This document shows positions 17,569 through 26,736 of a stretch of 64,000 nt of DNA, one piece after another. Source of the stretch: Pseudomonas sp. N3-W (GTDB lineage: Bacteria > Pseudomonadota > Gammaproteobacteria > Pseudomonadales > Pseudomonadaceae); contig NZ_CP103965.1 in assembly GCF_024970185.1 (NCBI RefSeq), positions 1,236,001-1,300,000 on the forward strand, read 5' to 3'. Position 1 is the stretch's first letter. Each line of letters starts with the position of its first letter. The notes under the pieces are model-generated. The model was not told where the DNA came from and did no database searches. It was given only the letters and a program-made list of their open reading frames with translations. Made by a program: the position numbers and the translations under genes.

Positions 17569-18720
17569 TTAACGCCCACCCATGATCGCGATGTAATCCT
17601 GGGTCCAGCGGCTGTATGGCACGAACTTGCCGCCTTCAGCTTGCGGGGTTGTCCAGAAGGCAATCTTCTCGAACTGGTCGAAACCGTTGGTCTTGCAGCC
17701 CTCGGCGCCCAGCAATTCACTGCCGGTGCACGCCGCCGGCACCGCCGGCAAAGAACCAAACCACGCCGCCACATCACCCTGGACTTTCGGCTTCAGCGAC
17801 CAGTCCATCCACTTGTAGGCGCAGTTCGGGTGCTTGGCCTCGGCGTGCAGCATGGTGGTGTCGGCCCAACCGGTGGCGCCTTCTTTGGGAATGGTCGAAG
17901 CGATCGGCTGTTTCTCGTTCACCAGGCCGTTGACCTGATATGGCCAGGCGCTGGACGCGACCACGCCTTCGTTCTTGAAGTCACTCATCTGCACGGTGGT
18001 GTCGTGCCAATAGCGGTGGATCAACGGCTGCTGGGCGCGCAGCAGATCGAGCACGGCTTTGTATTGCGTTTCGGTCAGCTCGTACGGGCTCTGAATGCCC
18101 AGTTCCGGCTGGGTGGCCTTGAGGTACAGCGCCGCGTCGGCGATGTAGATCGGGCCGTCATAGGCCTGCACGCGGCCCTTGTTCGGTTTGCCGTCCGGCA
18201 GGTTCTGCGCGTCGAACACCACGTTCCAGCTGGTGGGCGCGGTCTTGAACACGTTGGTGTTGTACATCAGCACGTTCGGGCCCCACTGATACGGGGTGCC
18301 GTAGGTCTGCTTGTTGACCACGTACCACGGCGCATCCTTCAGGCGCGGATCGATGCTTTTCCAGTTCGGTATCAGATCGGTGTTGATCGGTTGCACACGC
18401 TTGCCGACGATCAACCGCAACGATGCATCGCCGGACGCGGTGACCAGGTCGTAACCGCCCTTGGCCATCAGGCTGACCATCTCATCCGAGGTGGCGGCGG
18501 TTTTCACGTTGACCTTGCAGCCGGTTTCCTGCTCGAAACCGGTCACCCAGTCGTAGGCCTTGTCGCTTTCACCCCGTTCGATGTAACCGGGCCAGGCGAC
18601 GATATCCAGCTGGCCTTCGCCAGCACCCACGGCCTTCAGCGGTTCGGCGGCCTGAATACTGGCACTGGCCAGCAACGCCGTGGTGATGGCACTGAGCAGC
18701 GCGGTCTTGTGCACGAACAT
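17569..18720 (-). CDS. ydcS: ABC transporter periplasmic binding protein YdcS
   Basis: The 383-residue protein begins with a Sec signal peptide (MFVHKTALLSAITTALLASA, cleavage near SIQA-AEP). Strings recalled from E. coli YdcS are present almost unchanged: WPGYIERGESDKAYDWVT, TGCKVNVKTAATSDEMVSLM, YDLVTASGDASLRLI, YGTPYQWGPN, YWHDTTVQMSDFKNEG and the C-terminus FVPYSRWTQDYIAIMGGR. It captures the substrate, thought to be a putrescine-related compound, for the YdcUV-T importer. The start at 18720 has GAAGAGGGAA upstream. It is separated from ydcT by a REP pair. Confidence 0.93.
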   Translation of the reverse strand: MFVHKTALLSAITTALLASASIQAAEPLKAVGAGEGQLDIVAWPGYIERGESDKAYDWVTGFEQETGCKVNVKTAATSDEMVSLMAKGGYDLVTASGDASLRLIVGKRVQPINTDLIPNWKSIDPRLKDAPWYVVNKQTYGTPYQWGPNVLMYNTNVFKTAPTSWNVVFDAQNLPDGKPNKGRVQAYDGPIYIADAALYLKATQPELGIQSPYELTETQYKAVLDLLRAQQPLIHRYWHDTTVQMSDFKNEGVVASSAWPYQVNGLVNEKQPIASTIPKEGATGWADTTMLHAEAKHPNCAYKWMDWSLKPKVQGDVAAWFGSLPAVPAACTGSELLGAEGCKTNGFDQFEKIAFWTTPQAEGGKFVPYSRWTQDYIAIMGGR

Positions 18721-18803
18721 GGGGTTTCCCTCTTCTTTAATTATGGTCGGGGCAGTTTTTGAACGTGGTGAAGCGTGCCGTTATCGGCTTGTTGTCAGCG
18801 TAG

Positions 18804-20291
18804 TCAGAGATGTTGCCCGTGGCGGGCCATGATGTGCCGCACCACGCTGTAGTCCTGAAGCGAATCGCTGGATAAGTCTTTGCCGTAACCCGAACGTTTC
18901 AGGCCGCCGTGGGGCATTTCGCTGACCAGCATGAAATGGCTGTTGATCCAGGTGCAGCCGTACTGCAAGCGCGCCGCCACCTGCATCGCCTTGTCCAGGT
19001 TCTGCGTCCAGACCGAAGAGGCGAGGCCGTATTCCGAGTCGTTGGCCCAGTCCACCGCCTGTTCCAGTTCATCGAAACGGGTCACGGTGACCACCGGCCC
19101 GAATACTTCACGCTGGACGATTTCATCGCTCTGTTTGCAGCCGGCCAGCAGCGTCGGCTGGTAATAGAAGCCGGCACCGGAGTGCACCGCCGCACCGGTG
19201 ATGCGTTCGATGTGCGGCTGACCGAGGGCGCGCTCGACGAAACTCGCCACGCGATCGCGCTGGCGGGTACTGATCAGCGGACCGATTTCGTTGTCGGCAT
19301 CGCGTTTGCCGGCAAAGCGCAAGCTGCTGACGGCGGCGCCCAATTGAGCCACCAACCTGTCGTGAATCCCGCCCTGCGCGTAAATACGGCAGGCCGCGGT
19401 GCAGTCCTGACCGGCGTTGTAATAGCCGTAGGTGCGCACGCCTTCGACCACCGCTTGAATATCCGCATCGTTGCAGACGATCACCGGCGCTTTGCCGCCG
19501 AGTTCAAGGTGCGTGCGCTTCAGGGTTTTTGCGGCGGCCTGCAAAATTTTCTGCCCGGTGACGATATCGCCGGTCAGCGACACCATGCGCACCTTGGGAT
19601 GGCTGACCAAGTGACTGCCAACGCCTTCACCGGCGCCGCAAATGATGTTGATCACGCCGCGCGGCAGAATCTCGGCCAGCGCGGGCGCCAGCGCCAGGAT
19701 CGACAGCGGCGTGTGCTCGGACGGCTTGAACACCAGCGTGTTGCCGGCTGCGAGCGCCGGGGCGATCTTCCACGCGGCCATCATGATCGGGTAGTTCCAC
19801 GGCGCAATCGAGGCGACCACGCCAATCGGATCGCGGCGCACCATACTGGTGTAACCCGGCAGGTACTCACCGCTGAGCTGCCCGGTCTGGCAGCGCACGG
19901 CGCCGGCGAAGAAGCGGAACACGTCCACCGTGGCGCTCAGATCGTCCTGACGGGCCAGGTGCAACGGCTTGCCGCAGTTCAGGGATTCGAGACGGGCGAG
20001 CAGGTCGGCGTTTTTTTCGATGGCGTTGGCGATGTCCAGCAGCAGGTTCGAGCGTTGCTGCGGCGTGGTTCGCGACCAGCCAGCAAAGGCGCGGTGGGCG
20101 GCGAGGATCGCGGCTTCGACTTGTTCGGTGCTGGCTTCGGCAATATGCGTCAGCACTTCGCCGGTGGCCGGATTGAGGATCGGCTCGACAAAACCCTGAC
20201 CGGGGACGAGTTCGCCATCAATCAACAACGCGGTGAACAACGGAGTCTGCGCGCCAGCCATTTTTCGGGTTCTCTTTTCTTGTGTGGCCAT
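18804..20291 (-). CDS. Aldehyde dehydrogenase, PatD-like paralogue
   Basis: The 495-residue protein starts at 20291 after GGGGAG; ATG 20261 is an alternative. It is a complete NAD-dependent aldehyde dehydrogenase with [29 protein letters not shown], catalytic Glu in [11 protein letters not shown] and catalytic Cys in [18 protein letters not shown]. It is clearly paralogous to the PatD-like enzyme at 13135-14559 and shares long identical blocks in the active site. It is the first enzyme gene of the run and lies directly downstream of a LysR regulator on the same strand. The pair may act on different amino-aldehydes, for example from putrescine and from a longer polyamine. That is inference. 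Confidence 0.85.
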   Translation of the reverse strand: MATQEKRTRKMAGAQTPLFTALLIDGELVPGQGFVEPILNPATGEVLTHIAEASTEQVEAAILAAHRAFAGWSRTTPQQRSNLLLDIANAIEKNADLLARLESLNCGKPLHLARQDDLSATVDVFRFFAGAVRCQTGQLSGEYLPGYTSMVRRDPIGVVASIAPWNYPIMMAAWKIAPALAAGNTLVFKPSEHTPLSILALAPALAEILPRGVINIICGAGEGVGSHLVSHPKVRMVSLTGDIVTGQKILQAAAKTLKRTHLELGGKAPVIVCNDADIQAVVEGVRTYGYYNAGQDCTAACRIYAQGGIHDRLVAQLGAAVSSLRFAGKRDADNEIGPLISTRQRDRVASFVERALGQPHIERITGAAVHSGAGFYYQPTLLAGCKQSDEIVQREVFGPVVTVTRFDELEQAVDWANDSEYGLASSVWTQNLDKAMQVAARLQYGCTWINSHFMLVSEMPHGGLKRSGYGKDLSSDSLQDYSVVRHIMARHGQHL

Positions 20292-20392
20292 GGTGCTCCC
20301 CGTGACAGGGGGGCCGGCCGTCTTATTGATGGAGCAAGACTAGTGCGCGGACCCGAGGTCGACAAATACTAAATACTGAAGGTGGCGTTCGA

Positions 20393-21307
20393 TTAAATAG
20401 ATGGCTTGCGTCCGCCGTGAGGCTGCTCGCGAGCGACCGTCAGAAACGGGTCCACCAGCGGCGGTCGGGCGGTGCCTCGGCGCCAGGCGAGGCCGACGTC
20501 GAGGGTCTGGCTGAGGTCGGCAATCGGGCGGGCTTCAATGATGTCGCCCTCCAGTGACCAGGGGCGGTATGTCATGTCGGGCTGGATCGACACGCCCAGG
20601 CCAGCGGCGACCAGACTTCGCACCGCTTCGGTCGAGGCGGTCCTCAGTGTGATGCGCGGCTGCAGGGATGCCGCCGACCACATGCGTTGGGCATTGCGGT
20701 CCATTTCATCGACGTTTAGCTGAATCAATGGCTCGCGCGCCACATCAGCAAGGTTGATGCTGTCGTGCTCCAGCAGTGGATGCTGGGCCGGTAGCCATAA
20801 CCGATGAGGTGAGTGGGTCAGGACCTCGGTCTGCAAGGCATGACGGTCTTCGAGGTTGGAAAGGATCAGCACGCCGACATCAATCTCGCCGCTGACCAGC
20901 AAATGCTCGATGTAGGGGCGTTCATCCTCCATGACCCGGATCTCGACGTTGGGGTAGGCGCGCTGGAATCGGGTGAGCAAATCCGCCAGGTAATAACCGG
21001 CCACCAGGCTGGTCACGCCGACGATCAACTGCCCGGCGACTTGATCGGTGCTGTGTTGCAGGCTGCGCTTGGCGTTGTCCACGGTGGCCAGAATCAGGTG
21101 CGCCTGGCGCAGGAATTGATGGCCCTGGTGGGTCAGGGTCATGCCCTTGGCGTGGCGATTGAACAGGCTGACGCCGATTTCCTGCTCCAGTTGCTGGATC
21201 GCCAGGGTCAGGGTCGATTGGGAAATGAACGCGGTCTGCGCGGCGGCGGAGATCGAGCCGGTTTCGGCCACGGCGATGAAATGACGAATCTGACGCAAGG
21301 TCATCAT
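20393..21307 (-). CDS. LysR-family transcriptional regulator
   Basis: The start is the MMTLRQIRHFIAVAETGS pair (21307 or 21304); the 46-residue upstream extension is not family-like. The ~305-residue protein has an N-terminal winged helix-turn-helix with SISAAAQTAFISQSTLTLAIQQLEQEIGVSLFNR, and a C-terminal periplasmic-binding-like effector domain (about 90-290). It lies upstream of the aldehyde dehydrogenase gene on the same strand with about 100 bases between, and is a plausible activator of the polyamine/GABA run. It is not divergently arranged, which is less usual for LysR genes. The effector is unknown. Confidence 0.88.
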   Translation of the reverse strand: MMTLRQIRHFIAVAETGSISAAAQTAFISQSTLTLAIQQLEQEIGVSLFNRHAKGMTLTHQGHQFLRQAHLILATVDNAKRSLQHSTDQVAGQLIVGVTSLVAGYYLADLLTRFQRAYPNVEIRVMEDERPYIEHLLVSGEIDVGVLILSNLEDRHALQTEVLTHSPHRLWLPAQHPLLEHDSINLADVAREPLIQLNVDEMDRNAQRMWSAASLQPRITLRTASTEAVRSLVAAGLGVSIQPDMTYRPWSLEGDIIEARPIADLSQTLDVGLAWRRGTARPPLVDPFLTVAREQPHGGRKPSI

Positions 21308-21503
21308 GGGGAGCGTACCCGGTGGGCGGTTTTTATAGATTTGTTTGAGTGTATATCTTTTTAATCGATGGCCCTGTCGGCGTGGCCAAGCGCCGCCAGC
21401 CACGAGCAACATCTGGAAGCACTCTCGTGGGTCGGCATCGGGCACTTTCGATCTAGGCTACAGGCCCAAGTGTCCGGTTAATCCCTTTCGTGGAGGCGGC
21501 AAA

Positions 21504-22226
21504 ATGAACACCTGTGGATTGCTCGATCAGCTACTCAAGTCCGGTCAGGACATGTTGCAGAAAAAGTCCGGCAACACTCAGAACAAATCGTCCACCGGTG
21601 GCTTGGGTGGTTTGCTCGGCGGTGCGGCTGGCTCAGATGGCCTCGGCAGTCTGCTTTCCGGTGCGGGGGGCGGAGCGTTGGCGGCGGGTGCCATGGGTCT
21701 GCTGCTGGGCAGCAAAAAGGGGCGTAGCGTTGGCGGCAAGGTCCTGACCTATGGCGGTCTCGCGGCGTTGGGCGTGCTGGCCTATAAGGCCTACGGCAAC
21801 TGGCAGGCCCAACAGGGCACTGCCCCCCGGCGCGAGCCGCAAACCCTTGATCGCTTGCCGCCCGCGCAGGTCGAGCAGCACAGCCAGGCCATTCTCAAGG
21901 CACTGGTCGCGGCAGCCAAGGCTGACGGCCACGTTGACGAGCGCGAACGGGCATTGATCGAAGGCGAATTCACCAAGCTGGACAACGACCGTGAACTGCA
22001 ACACTGGCTGCACGCCGAACTCAACAAACCCCTTGACCCCGCCGACGTCGCTCGAGCCGCCAGCACCCCGGAAATGGCCGCAGAAATGTACATCGCCAGC
22101 GTGATGCTGGTGGACGAAGAAAACTTCATGGAAAAGTCCTACCTCGACGAACTGGCGCGGCAGTTGAAGCTGGAGCCGGCGTTGAAAGCCGAGCTGGAGA
22201 AGCAGGTGCGTCAGGCGTTGACATAA
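21504..22226 (+). CDS. DUF533 / TerB-like domain protein (YebE type)
   Basis: The start is the ATG at 21504 with TGGAGG upstream. The 240-residue protein has a Gly-rich low-complexity region (about 30-65), a hydrophobic segment (GAGGGALAAGAMGLLLGSKKG and VLTYGGLAALGVLAYKAY, possibly one or two short membrane segments), then a C-terminal TerB-like helical domain (about 125-240) with LVAAAKADGHVDERERALIEGEF. That acidic A-K-A-D-G-H-V motif is typical of DUF533 and TerB, which may bind metal. E. coli YebE is the nearest named relative. Its role is unknown. REP elements follow the stop. Confidence 0.8.
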   Translation: MNTCGLLDQLLKSGQDMLQKKSGNTQNKSSTGGLGGLLGGAAGSDGLGSLLSGAGGGALAAGAMGLLLGSKKGRSVGGKVLTYGGLAALGVLAYKAYGNWQAQQGTAPRREPQTLDRLPPAQVEQHSQAILKALVAAAKADGHVDERERALIEGEFTKLDNDRELQHWLHAELNKPLDPADVARAASTPEMAAEMYIASVMLVDEENFMEKSYLDELARQLKLEPALKAELEKQVRQALT

Positions 22227-22265
22227 CCCGGGACGGTCGGCATCAGGGTTGTCGCGTCTCCAATA

Positions 22266-22353
22266 GTGGGAGCGAGCCTGCTCGCGAATGCGGGGTCACC
22301 TTCAACATTTTTGCTGGATGACACGCCGTTTTCGCGAGCAGGCTCGCTCCCAC
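22266..22353. repeat. REP pair (REPIN), inverted
   Basis: REP cores at 22266-22287 and 22332-22353 are in inverted orientation with a 44-base spacer, after the DUF533 gene. Confidence 0.85.
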
Positions 22354-22629
22354 AGGTTTTGTGTCAGGGCAACTCATCACTGTTCAAAAAACATCCCCCT
22401 GCCTGGCAGCGATGGCATTTCCAGCTGTGCACCCTCACCCGACGGCCGATCCACGGTTCGTTTCTGCCGAATCGGCACTAGCCAGCACCCCCTGAGATGA
22501 CGGAAAGTCCCACTCCAGAGCCCATTCCGGTGTTTTGCGCCAGGATGCGTGCAGGGCAAGCGTCTTATAAATGAAACACCGCCCTCAGCTATACTCCCCA
22601 GCATTTGAAAATGGCCTCGAGGACTGACT
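22354..22629. other. Intergenic region upstream of the wsp operon
   Basis: About 275 bases without a supportable gene. A TATACT hexamer near 22591-22596 is a candidate -10 box about 35 bases ahead of the wspA start, but no good -35 box was found at 16-18 bases. The wsp promoter is probably in this gap. Confidence 0.4.
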
Positions 22630-24252
22630 GTGAAGAACTGGACGTTACGCCAACGCATTTTGGCGAGCTTTGCGGTAATTATCGCCATCATGCTGCTGAT
22701 GGTGGTCGTCTCGTATTCCCGGCTGTTGAAGATCGAAGTCAGCGAGAAAAGTGTGCGTGACGACGCCGTGCCCGGCGTCTATTTCAGCTCGATGATCCGC
22801 AGTGCGTGGGTCGACAGCTACATCCAGACCCTGGAACTGCTGGGCCTCAAGCAGGGGCAGGGCATCAGCGCCGAAGAGGTGGCGGACTTCAAGTCGTTTG
22901 AAGCGCGGCTGCAGGAGCAAATGGCCAACTACCGCGCCACCGTCACGACTGCCGAAGACAAGGTTGAATTCGATACCTTCGAAAAGGACCATCAGGACTA
23001 CAACCGTATCCAGGCCGCAGTGCTGGATTTGCACCAGCGCAATCAGCAAGCCGAGGCCATCAAGCTGTTCAATGAGCAGTTGTCCCCGGCCTGGACCGCA
23101 GGCCGCATGAAACTCAACGACATCATTCGTGAAAACAAAGCGGTGGCCGATCACGCCACCACGGCCATTGATGATGCGGTAGTGGCGGCGAAAGCCAGCA
23201 TGGGCATTTCCCTGTTGATCGCCGTATTGGCGGCCGCAGGCTGTGGCCTGTTGTTGATGCGCGCGATCATGGCGCCGATGAACCGCATCGTGAAAATCCT
23301 CGAAATCATGCGCACCGGCGACCTCAGCGGCCGCCTGAATCTGGAGCGCAAGGACGAATTCGGCGCGGTGGAAACCGGCTTCAACGACATGATGGCCGAG
23401 CTGACCTCGCTGGTGTCCCAGGCCCAGCGTTCGTCGGTGCAGGTCACGACCTCGGTGACCGAGATCGCCGCGACCTCCAAGCAACAGCAAGCCACCGCCA
23501 CCGAAACCGCTGCCACGACCACCGAAATTGGTGCGACGTCACGCGAAATCGCCGCCACGTCGCGGGATCTGGTGCGCACCATGACCGAAGTGTCCACCGC
23601 AGCCGATCAGGCCTCGGTGCTGGCGGGTTCCGGGCAGCAGGGGCTGGCGCGCATGGAAGACACCATGCACTCGGTGATGGGCGCGGCTGATCTGGTCAAC
23701 GCCAAACTGGCGATCCTCAACGAGAAGGCCGGCAACATCAATCAGGTGGTGGTGACCATCGTCAAGGTCGCCGACCAGACCAATCTGCTGTCGCTGAACG
23801 CCGCCATCGAAGCGGAAAAGGCCGGTGAATACGGTCGCGGTTTTGCCGTGGTGGCGACCGAAGTGCGGCGTCTGGCGGACCAGACCGCTGTCGCCACCTA
23901 TGACATCGAACAAATGGTCCGTGAGATCCAGTCGGCGGTATCGGCCGGGGTCATGGGCATGGACAAGTTTTCCGAAGAAGTGCGTCGCGGCATGTCCGAG
24001 GTGCAGCAGGTGGGCGAGCAGTTGTCGCAGATCATCCATCAGGTGCAGGCGTTGGCGCCGCGGGTGCTGATGGTCAATGAGGGCATGCAGGCCCAGGCCA
24101 CCGGTGCCGAGCAGATCAACCATGCGCTGGTGCAACTGGGCGATGCCAGCAGCCAGACCGTCGAGTCCCTGCGTCAGGCCAGTTTTGCTATCGACGAACT
24201 GAGCCAGGTGGCCGTCGGGCTGCGCAGCGGCGTTTCGCGATTCAAAGTCTGA
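22630..24252 (+). CDS. wspA: Wsp surface-sensing methyl-accepting chemoreceptor
   Basis: The 540-residue product starts at the GTG at 22630 (MKNWTLRQRILASFAV). It has TM1 (about 11-31), a periplasmic four-helix-like region (about 32-188), TM2 (about 191-211), HAMP (about 212-265) and a signalling coiled coil with the conserved tip DQTNLLSLNAAIEAEKAGEY. WspA is the receptor of the Wsp system, which responds to growth on surfaces and activates c-di-GMP production. Glu/Gln methylation sites lie in the Thr/Ala-rich helices, such as AATSKQQQATATETAATT. It overlaps wspB by one base (TGATG), so the two are coupled. Confidence 0.95.
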   Translation: MKNWTLRQRILASFAVIIAIMLLMVVVSYSRLLKIEVSEKSVRDDAVPGVYFSSMIRSAWVDSYIQTLELLGLKQGQGISAEEVADFKSFEARLQEQMANYRATVTTAEDKVEFDTFEKDHQDYNRIQAAVLDLHQRNQQAEAIKLFNEQLSPAWTAGRMKLNDIIRENKAVADHATTAIDDAVVAAKASMGISLLIAVLAAAGCGLLLMRAIMAPMNRIVKILEIMRTGDLSGRLNLERKDEFGAVETGFNDMMAELTSLVSQAQRSSVQVTTSVTEIAATSKQQQATATETAATTTEIGATSREIAATSRDLVRTMTEVSTAADQASVLAGSGQQGLARMEDTMHSVMGAADLVNAKLAILNEKAGNINQVVVTIVKVADQTNLLSLNAAIEAEKAGEYGRGFAVVATEVRRLADQTAVATYDIEQMVREIQSAVSAGVMGMDKFSEEVRRGMSEVQQVGEQLSQIIHQVQALAPRVLMVNEGMQAQATGAEQINHALVQLGDASSQTVESLRQASFAIDELSQVAVGLRSGVSRFKV

Positions 24253-24788
24253 TGAGCGAACTCGCGGCCAAACGCAGCGCTGTGAAACCGACGGCGCAGT
24301 CGTTGTTTCTGGTGTTTCGCATCGGCAACCAACGCTATGCCTTGCAGGCCATCGAGGTGGCGGAGGTGCTGCCGCGCCTGCCGTTGAAACCGATTGCCCG
24401 GGCGCCGGCGTGGGTGGCCGGGGTGTTCGCCTATCGCGGTGCGGTGGTGCCGGTGATCGACCTCAGTGCGCTGACCTTCGGCGAGCCGGCACAGGCCCGT
24501 ACCAGCACACGTCTGGTGCTGGTCAATTACCGTCCCGTCGACAGTGCCGAGGCACAATTGCTCGGGCTGATTCTGGAGCAGGCCACCGATACGTTGCGTT
24601 GCGATCCAGCGGACTTTCAGCCCTACGGCCTCGACAATCGTCAGGCGCCGTATCTGGGCCCGGTACGCGAAGACGTTCAGGGATTACTGCAATGGGTGCG
24701 AGTTGCCGACTTGCTGGATGATCAGGTGCGTGCGCTGCTTTTTCCGTCACCGCCCCTGAGCCCGGCGCTGCTTGAGGAGCAGCGATGA
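24252..24788 (+). CDS. wspB: CheW-like adaptor WspB
   Basis: The 178-residue soluble protein has a single CheW domain, with FLVFRIGNQRYALQAIEVAEVLP at the start and VAGVFAYRGAVVPVIDLS in the middle. CheW proteins link receptor tips to the CheA-type kinase, here WspA to WspE. It begins on the wspA stop (one-base overlap) and ends in an ATGA overlap with wspC. Its position as second gene of the seven-gene set identifies it as WspB rather than WspD. Confidence 0.93.
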   Translation: MSELAAKRSAVKPTAQSLFLVFRIGNQRYALQAIEVAEVLPRLPLKPIARAPAWVAGVFAYRGAVVPVIDLSALTFGEPAQARTSTRLVLVNYRPVDSAEAQLLGLILEQATDTLRCDPADFQPYGLDNRQAPYLGPVREDVQGLLQWVRVADLLDDQVRALLFPSPPLSPALLEEQR

Positions 24789-26056
24789 GCAGCGACCAGC
24801 GGTTTTTCGATTTTCTCAAAGAGCGCATCGGCCTCGATGTGACGTCGGTTGGCCCGGCGATCATCGAGCGTGCCGTACGCCAGCGCACGACGTTGTCCCA
24901 GGCGGTGTCTGCCGATGAGTACTGGCACATCCTGCAAGGTTCGCGGGATGAGCAGCAGGCGCTGATCGAAGCGGTGATCGTTCCCGAAACCTGGTTTTTC
25001 CGTTATCCGGAGTCCTTCGCCACCCTGGCGAAACTGGCGAGCAAGCGCCTGGCCGAGATCAACAACATGCGCGCCCTGCGGATTCTCAGCCTGCCATGCT
25101 CAACCGGCGAAGAGCCTTATTCCATCGCCATGGCGCTGCTGGACGCCGGGTTCAAGCCGCACCAGTTCAAGGTCGAAGGCATGGACGTCAGCCCGCTGTC
25201 GGTGGAAAAAGCCAAGCGCGCGCTGTACGGCAAGAACTCGTTTCGCGGCCAGGACATCGCCTTTCGCGAGCGGCACTTCACTGAAGAAAGCGATGGTTAT
25301 CGCCTCAGCGAACGGGTGCGTGAACAAGTGCGGTTGCAGGTCGGCAATCTGCTGGATCCGGCATTGCTGGGCAGCGAACCGCCTTACGACTTCGTATTCT
25401 GCCGCAACCTGCTGATCTATTTTGACCAGCCGACCCAACAGCAAGTCTTTGAAGTGCTCAAGCGCCTGACCCATGTTGACGGTGTGCTGTTTATCGGCCC
25501 GGCCGAGGGCAGTTTGCTCGGGCGCTTTGGCATGCGCTCGATTGGCATCGCGCAGTCGTTTGCTTTCCACCGCCAGGCTGCGCCAGAACCCGCGCCGTTG
25601 CCGGCCTTTGTGCCGACGCCGCTGCCGGTGCGCCAACCGGTGCGCAATGCCGTACCGTCACCTGTACGTAGTCGGCCTTTTGCCGCGGTGTCGCCGCTGC
25701 CGGTCACGGTGAAATCCGCCAACCCGGACGCCGCCACACTGCTGGCAAACATCGCCGCCCTGGCCAACGAGGGCAAAAGCGCCGAAGCCCGCGCCGCGTG
25801 CGACCTCTATTTGCGCAGCCATGAACCGGTAGCGCAGGTGTTTTACTGGCTGGGACTGCTCAGCGATGTCGCCGGTAGCGCGCTCCAGGCTCAGGGTTTC
25901 TATCGCAAGGCGTTGTACCTCGAACCGCAACATTCCGACGCGTTGATGCACCTGGCAGCCTTGCTGCAATCCCAGGGCGACACGGCGGGTGCCCGACGAT
26001 TGCAGGAGCGTGCCGCCCGCAGCGAACGCGCCGTGGACAGTGAGCGTAAACGATGA
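24785..26056 (+). CDS. wspC: CheR-like receptor methyltransferase WspC with TPR tail
   Basis: The 423-residue protein has an N-terminal helical CheR domain (about 1-75), then a SAM-dependent methyltransferase domain (about 80-270) with RILSLPCSTGEEPYSIAMAL and the motif DFVFCRNLLIYFDQPTQQQV. After a Pro-rich linker (about 265-310) there is a C-terminal TPR-like region (YWLGLLSDVAGSALQAQGFY, ALYLEPQHSDALMHLAALL). It methylates WspA and so raises WspE activity, opposite to WspF. ATGA overlaps at both ends couple it to wspB and wspD. Confidence 0.94.
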   Translation: MSSDQRFFDFLKERIGLDVTSVGPAIIERAVRQRTTLSQAVSADEYWHILQGSRDEQQALIEAVIVPETWFFRYPESFATLAKLASKRLAEINNMRALRILSLPCSTGEEPYSIAMALLDAGFKPHQFKVEGMDVSPLSVEKAKRALYGKNSFRGQDIAFRERHFTEESDGYRLSERVREQVRLQVGNLLDPALLGSEPPYDFVFCRNLLIYFDQPTQQQVFEVLKRLTHVDGVLFIGPAEGSLLGRFGMRSIGIAQSFAFHRQAAPEPAPLPAFVPTPLPVRQPVRNAVPSPVRSRPFAAVSPLPVTVKSANPDAATLLANIAALANEGKSAEARAACDLYLRSHEPVAQVFYWLGLLSDVAGSALQAQGFYRKALYLEPQHSDALMHLAALLQSQGDTAGARRLQERAARSERAVDSERKR

Positions 26057-26736
26057 GCCTCGCCGACTCCTTGAGCGTGACCCATGAAGATGCCCAGGCC
26101 ATCGACGACTGCTGGAACCGTATCGGTATCCATGGTGATAAATCCTGTTCGCTGCTGATCGAGCACATTCATTGCCGTAACTGCGCGGTGTATTCGGCGG
26201 CGGCGACGCGTTTGCTGGACCGTTATGCATTGCAGCAGGACGATCGTGTGCAGGTATCGGCAGCGGTTGAAGTCGATGTGAAAACCCGTTCACTGCTGAT
26301 GTTCCGGCTCGGCGAAGAATGGCTGGGCTTGGCCACTCGCACCTTGGTGGAAGTGGCGCCGATGCAAGCCATTCACTCGTTGCCGCACCAGCGCTCCCGG
26401 GCTTTGCTCGGTGTGGCAAATGTACGCGGCGCGCTGGTGGCCTGCCTGTCGCTGGTGGAATTGCTCGGCCTCGATGCGACCGTCGGTGTGGTCTCTGGTG
26501 CGCGGGTCATGCCACGCATGCTGATCATTGCCGCTCAGGGCGGTCCGGTGGTGGTGCCGGTGGACGAGGTGGACGGTATTCATGCCATCGACGAACGCAT
26601 TCTGGACGCCGCCTCGCAGTCCGGCGTGCAGGCCAGTGCGAAGTACACGCGCGGTGTGTTGCAGTTCAAGGGGCGAAGCCTGCGTTGGCTGGACGAAGAA
26701 CAATTGCTGTCCGCCGTGACCCGGAGCCTCACATGA
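26053..26736 (+). CDS. wspD: CheW-like adaptor WspD
   Basis: The 227-residue protein has a short N-terminal region with Cys residues (SCSLLIEHIHCRNCAVYSAAAT, written here in parts), then one CheW domain (about 78-220) with LMFRLGEEWLGLATRTLVEV and LGVANVRGALVACLSLVELL. It is the second coupling protein of the Wsp array; in P. aeruginosa WspB and WspD are not fully interchangeable. ATGA overlaps join it to wspC and wspE. The N-terminal Cys pair spacing (H-C-R-N-C) is noticeable but not known to bind metal. Confidence 0.93.
   Translation: MSLADSLSVTHEDAQAIDDCWNRIGIHGDKSCSLLIEHIHCRNCAVYSAAATRLLDRYALQQDDRVQVSAAVEVDVKTRSLLMFRLGEEWLGLATRTLVEVAPMQAIHSLPHQRSRALLGVANVRGALVACLSLVELLGLDATVGVVSGARVMPRMLIIAAQGGPVVVPVDEVDGIHAIDERILDAASQSGVQASAKYTRGVLQFKGRSLRWLDEEQLLSAVTRSLT

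Noticed and set aside
18909..20372. 487-codon plus-strand open frame opposite the aldehyde dehydrogenase
   Set aside because: Antisense shadow of a complete dehydrogenase.
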